From Capitulum mitella (lineage: Eukaryota > Arthropoda > Thecostraca > Pollicipedomorpha > Pollicipedidae), in NCBI GenBank assembly GCA_030062745.1, contig CP099842.1, forward strand, positions 10,609,838 through 10,673,837: 64,000 nucleotides of DNA, read 5' to 3'. This document shows positions 1-12,300 of the stretch, piece after piece. Numbering within the stretch: the stretch's first letter is position 1; each line of letters opens with the position of its first letter. The position numbers were made by a program, and so were the translations under genes. The notes under the pieces were generated by a model. The model was not told the origin of the DNA. It made no database searches and worked only from the letters and a program-made list of their open reading frames with translations.

Positions 1-339
1 CAAGAGGTGTCGGTGGGGTTTTAGCAGGTGACGCAGAAATTCGGCGTGTTAGGAAACGTGTATTGCAGTGAGCCTGCTTAGACACTGCCAGTGGTGGAAC
101 GCCCACCTGTGTTGGTCGGTTGCCTTCGTTTTATGTCAGTGATGACTTTGAGACGTCGGGCGAATATTTGCGCCATCGTTCATCCGCCGGCATACGCGAG
201 CGGGGCGATTTGGCTCAGGCAGCCTGACCGAGCTGCCTGTGTGCCGCGCGACATCGTCCCGGGGGGCCGCCTTGTTAAGGCGCGGACGCCGGTGACGTGG
301 CAGCCTCTGGAGCGGGGCGATGCGTGCCATTGCCGACAG
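1..339 (+). other. brm: 5' window edge, brm intron
   Basis: No exon is recognisable here. The stretch ends in an acceptor (CAG at 337-339) directly before the first recognisable brm exon, so it is read as the 3' part of an intron. The N-terminal exons of brm must lie upstream of the window. Confidence 0.6.
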
Positions 340-3300
340 ATGGCGGGTACAGTGGGCCTGGAGGGCCGCCGCCGCCGCCGGCGGCCGCCGCCGGGCCGCC
401 CGAGTACGGCCTGAACGCCCTGCAGGCGGCCATCACCAGCATGGAGGAGAAGGGTCTGCAGGATGACGCCCGGTACAGCCAGCTGCTGGCCATCCGGGCC
501 AAGCACCAGCACTCGCAGGCGCAGGTGAGCGTCTCCCGGTCGCCGGCGGGGTGGTGGAATCAGCGGAGCGAAATGGCGGGAGAAAGCGTCCCAGTCGTTC
601 ACGCCTGCAGCTCATAATAGAAACGCAGGATACCATGTTGTGCGAATGCAACAATCCGTTTTTTTTTGTTTTTTTTTTCGGGTAGTTTATACGTTTAGAC
701 ATGTGCGAGCTCTGACGTCGGGTGACGGCTAGTTTGCGCAGGGTCTGGGCAGTGTAGTAAGCAGTCGTGAGGTGAGACCGTGAGTTACCCGGGAGGACGC
801 GTGTGCCCCTCAGGCTGGATACCGCCACCCGGGCCAGATGAACGGACCCCGGCCGGGGCCGGGGCCGGTTCCACCTGGCGCCGAGCGCCCTCCCAGCGGC
901 AGCCTGTTCCAGCAGCAGCAGCTGCAGCAGCTCAAGGCCCAGATCATGGCCTACAGACTGCTGGCGCGCAACCAGCCAATACCGCCCAACTACCTGAACC
1001 TGGCCATCGCAGGTGGGAGTTCAGCCTGCCTATACTGGACAACAGTCTGAAATTGGCCATGGCTGTTGGGTTTGCAACTGGCGGGTGGGTGTGCACGACT
1101 AATCGCTTATCTGGCCATAGCAGTTTAAATTTCAGCCAAGTCACACAGCCATATATTTTGACACGTCTGGAGTGTGGTACAGGCTATACAAGATGGCCAA
1201 AAACTGATGATTAATGTTTTAGAGCATATGCAAAATAAACCTTCAATCATGAATGCTGTTAAGCTGAAAGCGGAAATCTGTGCACTGGCACATGCAAAGT
1301 ATATTGTCTTTGTTTAAAGGTATCAGTTTTTCTCTAGACAATATGTTATTACTGTAACTGCCAAAAATGCCCGGAATTGATGGTGTTCGGCTAATATTAA
1401 TTAATCGTTTGTTATTCATTGAAGCTAGAGATCTTCAAGCCCGCTTCATGCCCTAGCATTTCCACAGATGTCGTCCTTTTGTGCAGTTGGCATGGTGTGG
1501 CCTGTTGTGCCTCGTGCGCTCTGCCTCTGATTGTGTAACGCGTCTGCCCGGCAGCAGCCAAACGGCCGGACGCCCCGCCGCCACCGCCGCCGTTCAGCCA
1601 GAGCCAGCCGGTGCCGCCGCCGGCCGCGCCGCAGGTGGCGCCACCGGTGCGGACTCCGCCGCCTGGCCACCCGGCCCCGGCCGGCCCGCCGCCCGGACCG
1701 GGCCTGGTGCGGCCGCCGGTGCCGCCGCCGGCCACCGCGGCCGCGGCCGCCGCCGCGCCGCAGCCGCCGGCCGCCGTGGCGCCGGTGCCGGCGCCCAGTC
1801 CGGCGGTGCCGCCGGCGGCGCCGGCCGCGCCGGCTCCGGTGCAGCCGCCGCCGCCGCAGCAGGGCGCCGCCATGCAGCAGAGCAAGCAGAACAAGGTGAG
1901 CCCGCCCCGGCGCTGTCCTGGCTGGTCACACCTCCGGTCCTTTGGAAAACCCTGAGTCAGGCGAGTTATTGAACAGACGTGATTCTCAGCAGGACCGGGA
2001 GGCTTTTCGTCGGCTTTGGCGGTCCCGGCCGAGACCGAAGCCGGCCTGCCCGGGCTGCAGTCGCTCGACTTGTCACGCCGTCGCTGTCGCTGCAGATCAC
2101 GCCGCTGCAGAAGCCGTCCGGCCTGGACCCGCTGGTGCTGCTGCGTGAGCGCGAGAACCGGCTGGTGGCGCGCATCTCGCACCGGATCGACGAGCTCAGC
2201 GGCCTGCCGGCCACCATGGCCGAGGACGTCCGGCTGCGCTCGCAGATCGAGCTGCGCGCCCTGCGGCTGCTCAACTTCCAGCGCCAGCTGCGCAGAGAGG
2301 TCGGTCACGGGCCGAGCGGGGCCCGCCCGTCCTGAGCTGACCCGGCCAGGTCCGCAGTGGGGAAGGCTCGGCAGCGAGCGCGCGTGTCTCTCCGGTCGGG
2401 TGTTTTGTTTGCTGTTTTGGCTGTTGCACTTTACGAGGCAAAAATGCGAAAAGCAAAAGATGGTGTTGGTTAAAGCATTTACAGAAACTTCGTGGCGCAG
2501 TGCCCTGTATTTGGTAGTTTTCCCACGCACGGCAGCAAAATGGCTGCAGTAGCCGAAGCGCTGTATAAAACGTAGTCGTTATCCACGCATATCACTGTTG
2601 GCTGACATACTGTACTGGTCTGGCGCCAGTTGGGCGTCCTTGTGAATGACCTTGATTTTAGGCACCCAGTTCGATGCGCCGAATGACCTTGAAGTCGATG
2701 CGCCCCTAAGCCCCAATAACCAACTAACCAACTACGGTCACCCAGGTTTCAGTGCCCGGTTGACATCAGGTGCCTCGCCGACAGGTGCTGGAGATGACGC
2801 GGCGAGACACCAGTCTGGAGACGGCCCTGCACGTGAACGCCTACAAGCGGAAGAAGCGCCAGGGCCTGCGGGAGGCGCGCATCACCGAGAAACTGGAGAA
2901 GCAGCAGCGTTACGAGGCCGAGAAGAAGAAGCGGCAGAAGCACATGGTGGGTGTGGTGTGGGCGCGTCCGCGGGCGAACGGCTTCGACCGTCAGGCGCGC
3001 GGCGAAGATAGCTGCCGGCAGCGTCCGGCCCGTATTCGCGGCATGGACTTGAACTTAATCCGTAACTGCAATATGACCCATGCGACCTCCCAAGAGAGTG
3101 GATCAGAGACGACCTTTCGACTGAGATCGTGACGTGGATTCGAAGGATTTTCATCCTGTCGCGGCGTCGAACCATTTTGATAGGGCAAAGGCAGTGTTCG
3201 TCGTTTGCAGAATGCGACGCCGTGGTGTTTTGCTGTGATCTTTTACAAACTGTCGGATTGGAAGTGAAATTGCAGCGATATAGGCGAGTGTATACTGGTC

Positions 3301-6300
3301 CTCGATGGGAACCGTTTTTTAGTCGCTCAGTGGTTTGAGTTTTGTTAGATGTGAGTTGCTGTTCTGTCGCTCGGTCGGCCTAGTATAGTGCGATGAGAGC
3401 TGCTGGTCTGTCGCTCGGTCGGTCGAGTATAGTGCGATGAGAGCTGCTGTTCTGTCGCTCGGTCGGTCAAGTATAGTGCGATGAGAGCTGCTGTTCTGTC
3501 GCTCGGTCGGTCGAGTATAGTGCGATGAGAGCTGCTGTTCTCTCGCTCGGTCGGTTGAGCATGGTGGGTCGCGGCGAGGTCCGTACGTGGCCTGACCGCC
3601 GCCCGGTGTCTCGGCCCGCAGGAGTACCTGGCAGCGGTACTGCAGCACGGAAAGGAGCTCCGCGAGTTCCACCGCAACGGCCAGCTGCGCCTGCAGAAAC
3701 TCAACAGGGCCGTCCAGGTGCACCACGCCAACACGGAGCGCGAGAAGCAGAAGGAGCAGGAGCGCATCGAGAAGGAGCGCATGCGCCGCCTGATGGCCGA
3801 GGACGAGGAGGGCTACCGCAAGCTCATCGACCAGAAGAAAGACAAGCGGCTGGCGTTGCTGCTGCAGCAGACGGACGAGTACATCGCCAACCTCACCGAG
3901 ATGGTCAAACAGCACAAGGTACGGCGGAGGCGAGAACGTTTACCGACGTGTCGCCGGGAGCACCGTAGCAGAAGGGCGCCAGGAAAGCTGTCAGCGCGTC
4001 TCTGGACAGTCGAGCTCGACTGGCTGTACCCATACCGCCGATTGTCAGCACTGGTTGTCCTGCACAGCAGAAGCCAGTGATAGTGCCGTGTGCAGGCATA
4101 TTTTGCGGTTCGCGCGTTGAACATCATGCTCACCCAACGAGTTGACATGTCTGCCGAGTTGATGATGTTGTGAAGTGATTAGGACTTCACTGGTCGCCTC
4201 CTGTCAACGTCCCGCTGACTCCGAGCCACGTGCCCGCGCAGGAGGAGCTGAAGCAGAAGAAGCGCGAGCACGCGCGCAAACACGAGGAGGACCCTTTGAC
4301 ACGACGCGTGATCGTCACCAACACGGAGACAGGCATGACGCTCGCCGGCGAAGACGCACCGCTGGCTGTGGAGCTGCAGGTGAGGACCGACACTTGCTGT
4401 AGAGCTGCAGGTGAGGACCGTTGCTGGCGGTAGAGCTGCAGATTAGGACCGTGGCTAGCTGTAGAGCTGCAGGTGAGGACCGCCGCTGTCTGTGGAACTG
4501 CAGGTGAGGACCGTCGCTCGCTATAGAGCTGCAGGTGAGGACCGTCGCTGGCTGTGGAACTGCAGGTGAGGACCGTCGCTGGCTGTAGAGCTGCAGGTGA
4601 GGACCGTCGCTGGCTGTAGAGCTGCAGGTGAGGACCGACGCTGGCTGTAGACCTGCAGGTGAGGACCAACGCTGGGTGTAGAGCTGCAGGTGAGGACCGG
4701 CGCTGGCTGCGGAACTGCAGGTGAGGACCGACGCTGGCTGTAGAGCTGCAGGCGAGGACCGGCGCTGGCTGTAGAGCTGCAGATGAGGACCGTTACTGGC
4801 TGCGGAACTTTAGGTGAGTCGGTGGTCGCCTGCTTCCGCCGTTGGCTGCGGCGTTGGCAGGCGGAACGTCCCCCTGCGACCTTGCCGGGGGGAAGGGATG
4901 ATGCGCCCGTACATTGGGTGTGGCAGTTGCGGTTGCTGTTGGGAAGGACCCGCGTATTTCGATGTCGCGGTGACAGTGATGACAAAATAGGGGCGGAGCA
5001 CCTTCGTTGTTTGGTGTCGAGAGACGTTAGTAAGCGTTGCGTCATAAAAAGTCATTTAAAACTAATTTGCATTCATCGAAGCGACATGCCAGTTAGGTAC
5101 ACACTAAGTTTCACCGATGTGGTTTGCATCGGTAGATGTGTTTTTGTATGCGAAAACTTTGATGGGTTTATGATGTGGCCGCCGTCCTGTGTCTGTGGAT
5201 GCCGCCGTTCAGACGGCCGCCTGACCCGCAGGCGTGGCTGGAGTCCCACCCCGGCTGGGTGGTGGTGCCGGACGAGGAGGACGGCGAGGCAGAGGAGGAC
5301 GGCGAGGCGGAGGAGGACGGCGAGGAAGACGGGAAACCGACCAACGGCAAGGAGGAAGAAATGACCGAGGAGGAGAAGGCTAAGACAATCATCACCAAGG
5401 CGAGGACGGATGATGACGAGTACAAGAGCAAGGAGATGGGGGAGGCCAACTATTACAGGTGAGAGGCTCGCGACTGGAACTGCTGTTGGTCTTTTTCGCA
5501 GTGCTCGGTGGCGGGTCTAGGTTAACTTCTTTCGTGTTTTTATTTTCTGCTGAATCATTAGCTTCGTGGTGTAGCCAGCTTTATGTGCTCTGCTACGGTT
5601 AACAGATGCAGGCTTGTGTCTTCCATCTGATGCCAATCCGTGCTTGTGTTGCGCCGATTTGATGTTGCCAAATCGGTGATGCTCAGGTCCTGGTAGGATT
5701 GGAAGCAGGACTCTGCGTTCTACTGGCTCTGTTTCCGCTAACGTCTGTGACGTCGCCCTTGTCTCTTGCAGTATCGCTCACGCTATCCACGAGTCGGTTA
5801 CCGAGCAGGCGTCCATCATGGTCAACGGCAAGCTGAAGGAGTACCAGATCAAGGGCCTGGAGTGGCTGGTGTCCCTGTACAATAACAACCTGAACGGTAC
5901 GGAGGGACGTGCGTCGTGCGAACCAGTGATCGCCGCCGCCTGTTTTCACGGCGTGGTGTTGTCTGTTACACCGAGTGTCCTGTAGGAGGTCTCAAGGGTT
6001 GGCAGGCTTGTGCGGACTGTTTTGTAAGTTTTGATGAATGTCTTCAAAGAACTGTCAATGGTTGGTGGGCTGGTGCGGATTATTTTGCATGTTTTGACAT
6101 AGAGGCCCGTGGACGAAATGTGAGCACTAATTACATGCTTTTTGTCGTTGATATGGACACCAAGTCCACTAAATTATTGTCATTATCCACGTGCAGGTGA
6201 TTGTAAAGTCTGTCCATTTTTTTCCGGGGGGGGGGGGATAGAACATTTGTGGCATATGTTATTCCCGACTGCTGCCGTGTGGCGCGCGGTCTTTACGATG

Positions 6301-9300
6301 GTCGACGCAGTGGTTAACTAGATCCATGTTGCAAGACTGTTGTCATACAGTTTGGTACAGACAGTCTAAGGTGACGTAAATGAATAGATGGAATTTGGGC
6401 GCAGTTATTCTGTAAAATCACATTTAATGGTTTGACATATCGGACACGCATAAGTTAGGTATATTGTTCCAGTTGATTGTGGCTTGTACGTTGCATCTGG
6501 AACTGATGAATGTGCTGCACAGGCATTTTGGCTGACGAGATGGGCCTGGGCAAGACGATCCAGACGATCGCGCTCGTCACCTACCTGATGGAGGTGAAGA
6601 AGGTGAATGGGCCGTACCTCATCATCCTGCCGCTCTCCACGCTCTCCAACTGGGTGCTTGAATTCGAGAAGTGGGCGCCGTCCGTGCGCGTGGTGGCCTA
6701 CAAGGGCTCGCCCTCGGCGCGCCGGCACATACAGAACCAGATGCGCGCCGCCAAATTCAACGTGCTGCTCACCACCTACGAGTACATCATCCGCGACAAG
6801 GCGGCCCTGTCTAAGGTAGGTTGTCGGCCGGTGTCACCCGTCGGCAGGCGTTGGCGGGTACTCGGACCTTCAGGTGTTACCCGGTGTCCGACGCTGGGCC
6901 AGCTGGGGCGACGTAGAAAAAAGAAAGGCTTAGACGGTGAATTACGTTGATGTGGTACCCTTGCAGCTGAATGTGCGTTGACATCGTTGAGCCATTCGAT
7001 GTGGCAAGCTTGGCCATCATTTATTACATGGCAGGCACCTTAGTAAGAATGGAAACTTCCGACGTATCCTCAGTTTGCAAAGCCACGTGGATGCATTAGA
7101 ACTCCAAATTACGGCCCAATTTACTATTGAACGACGTGATGCTCTGTGGAATCTCAAGTCGTTAGTTAAGTTCCGTAGACATCAACTTCTTGCTATTGGC
7201 GTCACTTGCACCGGCTTTTAAAAATACTCATATTCTGGCTAAAGTTGATGTGCCACCAGTCAAACTCTGCCTTGTGCTAGAAGGCTGACACACGACTGGC
7301 AGCTCATGTCAGCTGTCCTCGGTAACGCCCCTATTTCATCACGCCAGAACCGCTGGAAGTACATGATCATCGACGAGGGCCACCGGATGAAGAACCACCA
7401 CTGCAAGCTGACCTCGGTGCTGAACACGTTCTACGCGGCGCCACACCGGCTCCTGCTGACCGGCACGCCGCTGCAGAACAAGCTGCCCGAGCTGTGGTCG
7501 CTGCTCAACTTCCTGCTGCCCTCCATCTTCAAGGCGGTCTCCACGTTCGAGCAGTGGTTCAACGCGCCGTTCGCCACCGCCGGGGAGAAGGTGCGGTCGG
7601 AGCGGGCGGTAGGGTCGGCCGGCGAGGTCCGACGGACGTCCCCCGTGGCTCTGTGGGCGGGTCTGGAACGGTTAGCCGGGCGACGGACGACCATACAGGA
7701 CAGGTGTCGTAATGCACTGGTCAGAAGTTTGGGATGGGATGATGGGCTTGTCTTGGATGGGTTCGTGCCGTACGGCTGGCTCGTACCTTTCAGACAAGCG
7801 ACATAACTAGGGTTTGACTGAAGGTGGGCGTTCTGGCATTTGGCGCGCACTCACGTCGAAACGCACACCACCGCGCCCCCGGGCTAAAAGGCTGATGCTG
7901 CTGTAGCTGGCTCCATCGTCATGCCGCTGGGCCGTTCAGTGGCTCGGAGCTTCGTTTGTGAGTCTGACTCCGTTGTCTGTGCTCTCGTGTGACGCCGGTG
8001 TCTGTGCTCTCGTGTGATGCCGGTGTCTGTTCTTTCGTCTGGTTCTGGTGTTCGTTACCCACGTCTTTGGTTTCGCTGTTGCTGGGATTTGTGCTCATAC
8101 CTGACACCATTGTCTGTGCTCTGGCCTGGTGTTGGTGTCCGTATTGTCGTCTGATGCCGTTGTATGCTGTCGCCTGACGCCATTGTCTGTCCTCTCGTCT
8201 GATGGTGGTGTGTGCTGTCGTCTGGTGCTGATGTGTGCTGTCGTTTGATGCCGATGTCCGAGCTGTCGTCTGACGCCGGTGTCTGTGTTCGGCCAGGTGG
8301 AGCTGAACGAGGAGGAGACGATCCTCATCATCCGCCGGCTGCACAAGGTGCTGCGGCCGTTCCTGCTGCGCCGACTGAAAAAAGAGGTCGAGTCCCAGCT
8401 GCCGGACAAGGTGGGTGACTCGCTCGGCCGACGCCGTGCTGGACACTCTGGACGCGTCAGCTGCGGCCCCTGCCGCCGGTCTGCTGCGTTTCTCCGCGCT
8501 CAGGCTCGCTGTGGTGTGTGATTCACTGCTTTTAAAAGGACCGCAGGAAGAAAGTGGTCTCGTGCGATTGTTTGGCGTATAGGTCGTGTACCGCGTGCTC
8601 GCTGAAGTGCATTTTGTGTGACTGCGGCTGAAGGGGCTCTCTGGTGTATTGCACAACCAGTGTCCATTACTTTGTCGCACATGCTCTGTTATTAAAACAA
8701 GCACAAGCGGGCAGATTGCAGTGCTGGAGAAACCGGCTTGTCTCGGTTGGGTCGGCGCCACATTGTCGGCATCGACCTGTTAGACAAGCGACATCAAAGG
8801 CTGTTTCAAATGAGGTGAGCGTCTCTAGGGACGCTCATTGATACTGGAACAGACAGTTTCTGTAGAGCGACCAGGGCGGACGATGCGACGTCGCTCCGTC
8901 TCGTTTCTCCCCATCAACTGCCCGTGCGTATCAATGACGTGCCGCGGTGTGTGCCACCAGGTGGAGTACATCATCAAGTGCGAGATGTCGGCGCTACAGC
9001 GGCTGCTCTACAAACACATGCAGTCCAAGGGCATCATGCTGACGGACGGCAAGGGTAGCGGCGCCGGCCGCGGCGGCTCCAAGGCGCTCATGAACACCAT
9101 CATGCAGCTGCGCAAGCTCTGCAACCACCCGTTCATGTTCCAGCACATCGAGGAGGCGTACTGCGCCCACGTTGGCCTCCAGGGCGGCATGGCGAGCGGG
9201 TCAGTGGGAAGGGTCGGCGAACTGTCGCTGGCGCGACCGCGCGACAGTGTGATTGGTGGTCATCCGAACGAGCGAAACCGTCTATCGCGGGTGAAAGGCG

Positions 9301-12300
9301 CGTTTCGAACTTTTGTGGTTTCCCGTACTGCCATCGCCAAACGGTGTGTGGGGTATTGTGAAGTGCGTGTGTTGATTCAGAACTTCATTTATGAAACAGA
9401 GTCATCCTCCTCGTGTCGTTGGCGGCGTGGGTGGACAGGTACTCCATCATGCACACGTCCTCAGACAGGTTTCCGTTCTCTGTCTTTTTATTTGTTATCT
9501 TCAGGGTGCCATGAAGCAAGTCCTGCGTTGCTCGTTGGTTCACTGATGGGTCTGCTGGCCTCTGTATGCTCCCAGAGGGATTTTTGGTCAGCTGCGGTGT
9601 TTGGGCCGGTTGGTCGAAGGTCTCGCTGCTGTTTGCAGGCCGGATCTGTACCGGGCATCGGGAAAATTTGAGCTACTGGACAGGATTCTACCCAAGCTGA
9701 AACACTGCGGGCACCGGGTCCTGCTCTTCTGCCAAATGACCCAGCTGATGGCCATCATGGAGGATTATCTGAACTACAAAGGATACAAGTGAGTCAGACC
9801 AGCTGGCCGTACAAATCGTTTGGTGTGGGTAAGCAGCTGCCAGTCAAGCTTTGAGATACAGAGAAACTCGATGTCCCATTTTTGTTGCTACACCGAGGTC
9901 TGTGGATCAGATATATGGCTTGTCTTGGATGGGTCGTTTCCTCGTTCTCGGCTCCGACCTTTCAGACAAGCGACATCAACTCAGTTTAACCAGAGGCGTG
10001 CGTCCTGCTTTGGCGCACACCGATGATAAAACACACACCAGCAGTTGCTGCCATTTTCGGCAACTCTTCTGGGGTACGACTATGTTGTTCTTGGAATTTG
10101 ATTTGAATGAGTATGTCGGTAGAACGTAGCCAATTGTCTTCGGCTAGGCGGTTCCAGACTCAGTGGGTGCTGGTGACCGCAGCAGGCTGATGCTGAGTAG
10201 TGGTGAGATGAGGTCCTGACTGCCGATGTCGGCGTGGTTGGATCGTCGATGCGGCACCCTGTCGCCAGACTCAGCGATGAGTAGCACCCTTACCCCGCCA
10301 TCAGGTACCTCCGACTGGACGGCACCACAAAGGCCGAGGACCGTGGCGACCTGCTAAAGATGTTCAACGACCCCAACTCCGAGTACTTCCTCTTCATGCT
10401 GTCCACTCGCGCCGGCGGCCTGGGTCTCAATCTGCAGGTGTGTGAGGACCAGGCAAACCTCGGACGGTATCACTTACCCGGACTTTTCTATTCATCCTGT
10501 CGCTCGAGACTAAGTAGTCTGTTTTGTTATCGATTCTGAAAAGCAGCATATGCCACTGCCTTCTCGTTGTGGGCTACCTGCGTATCTGATGATGCTAGTT
10601 TTGGGTTGCCTCCATTCACTATAATTTTGCGTACCATTAGCCAAATCATTCAATTTTCATTTTCCTAATTTGTTCCATCAAGTTTCTCTTTCTTGCAGCT
10701 TCCATTCATTGTATCATTTTGTCCCTCCTCCTGCTATTTTCTGTTACTCTCCCACTTCAGAATAGTGTACCGTCGAGCACGTTTGCCGACTGAACAGTGT
10801 ACCGTCGAGCACGAGAGCAGCCGCTGGTTCAGGTCCAGCGTGTCGGGCGGTTTAGTCAGGCCGCGGCGCGCTGTGGTGCGCCGGCCGCGGTCCGATCTGT
10901 CCCTAACGCTGCCGCCGGCCGGCCTCCGCCCGCAGACGGCGGACACGGTGGTGATCTTCGACAGCGACTGGAACCCGCACCAGGACCTGCAGGCGCAGGA
11001 CCGCGCCCACCGTATCGGACAGAAGAACGAGGTGCGCGTGCTGCGGCTCATGTCGGTCAACTCTGTCGAGGAGCGCATCCTGGCCGCCGCCAAGTGAGTT
11101 GCCGGCCGCCCGGCCCTCTTGTTGCGCTCGTTGTTCGTTGCGTGCTCGTGCCGGGCTTTGTTCTCCCTGGTAGATCTGTTGGTCCGCCTGCCGGTTTCTG
11201 TCGCACCTGTGACTGACGTACGTTCCGATGATGGGCGGGTGGTTGCCTTTCCGGACCGTTGCCTCTGAGCCTTCGTTCGTAACAGCTGTACCGTGGTCGG
11301 CACTGTGACTGTTTTCACTAGGGCGCGTTTGCGGGAAAATCGTGATATCATTGCTCTTGCTGTGGTGGTGGCGATTGCACTACTTGATGTAATACGGCTG
11401 AATCCCAATAAGGTCTGCTATTTTATTCATATGCAGATCAAAGCCATGTAGTTACCTGTCCTCCAAATGAATTCGTTCCAGACGTTCAACACTAACTTTT
11501 GCTTTGTCCGCCCCAGATATAAGCTGAACATGGACGAGAAGGTGATCCAGGCGGGCAAATTTGACCAGAAGTCGACCGGAACAGAGCGGCGTCAGATGCT
11601 GCAGAGCATTCTGCAGGACGAGGACGTGGACGAGGAGGTGAGAGACGAGATCGGCAGGCCCGCCGGAACAGTCGCTTGGTCCTGACCGGCCCAGACCACC
11701 GGCAGACCACTGCCCAGTCCTGACTGGCCCAGACCACCGGCAGACCACTGCCCGGTCCTGGCCGGCCCAGACCACCGGCAGACCACTGCCCAGTCCTGAC
11801 TGGCCCAGACCACCAGCAGACCACTGCCCATTCCTGACCGGCCCGGACCACTGGCAGACCACTGCCCAGTCCTGACCGGCTCGGACCACCGGCAGACCAC
11901 TGCCCATTCCTGACCGGCCTGGACCACTGGCAGACCACTGCCCAGTCCTGATCGGCCCGGACCACCGGCAGACCATTGCGCAGTCCTGACCGGCCCAGAC
12001 CACCGGCAGGCCGCTGCCCAGTCCTGGCCGGCCCAGACCACCGGTAGACCACTACCTGATCCTGCCCGGCCCAGACCACCGCCAGACCACTACCTGATCC
12101 TCCTGATCCTGCTCGGCCCAGACTACCTGCAGACCACCGCCTGATCCTGCCCTGCCCAAACCACTCACACTGCAGTGATTGTAATATTTCGTTGTGTCGT
12201 GGTAATTCCAAAAATGTCACCAGTAATCATACGTCACTTGACTTGGTGACTTTGTCACAAACTGCAATGTAGCCAAGGAAAGTAAGACGCTGGCTGGTCC

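Noticed and set aside
1412..2530. 372-aa minus-strand frame opposite brm exons 3-4
   Set aside because: It is the antisense of the GC-rich Pro/Ala exon; composition is Gly/Ala-rich, with no domain and no splice logic.
4368..4820. CRISPR-like regular 31-bp repeats
   Set aside because: Units are directly tandem without unique spacers, and the host is a eukaryotic intron.
7919..8761. 280-aa minus-strand frame
   Set aside because: Produced by the degenerate 25-bp repeat in a brm intron; low-complexity peptide.
11492..12220. Minus-strand frames rich in [13 protein letters not shown] repeats
   Set aside because: Translation of the 38-bp minisatellite in all frames; no independent evidence of a gene.
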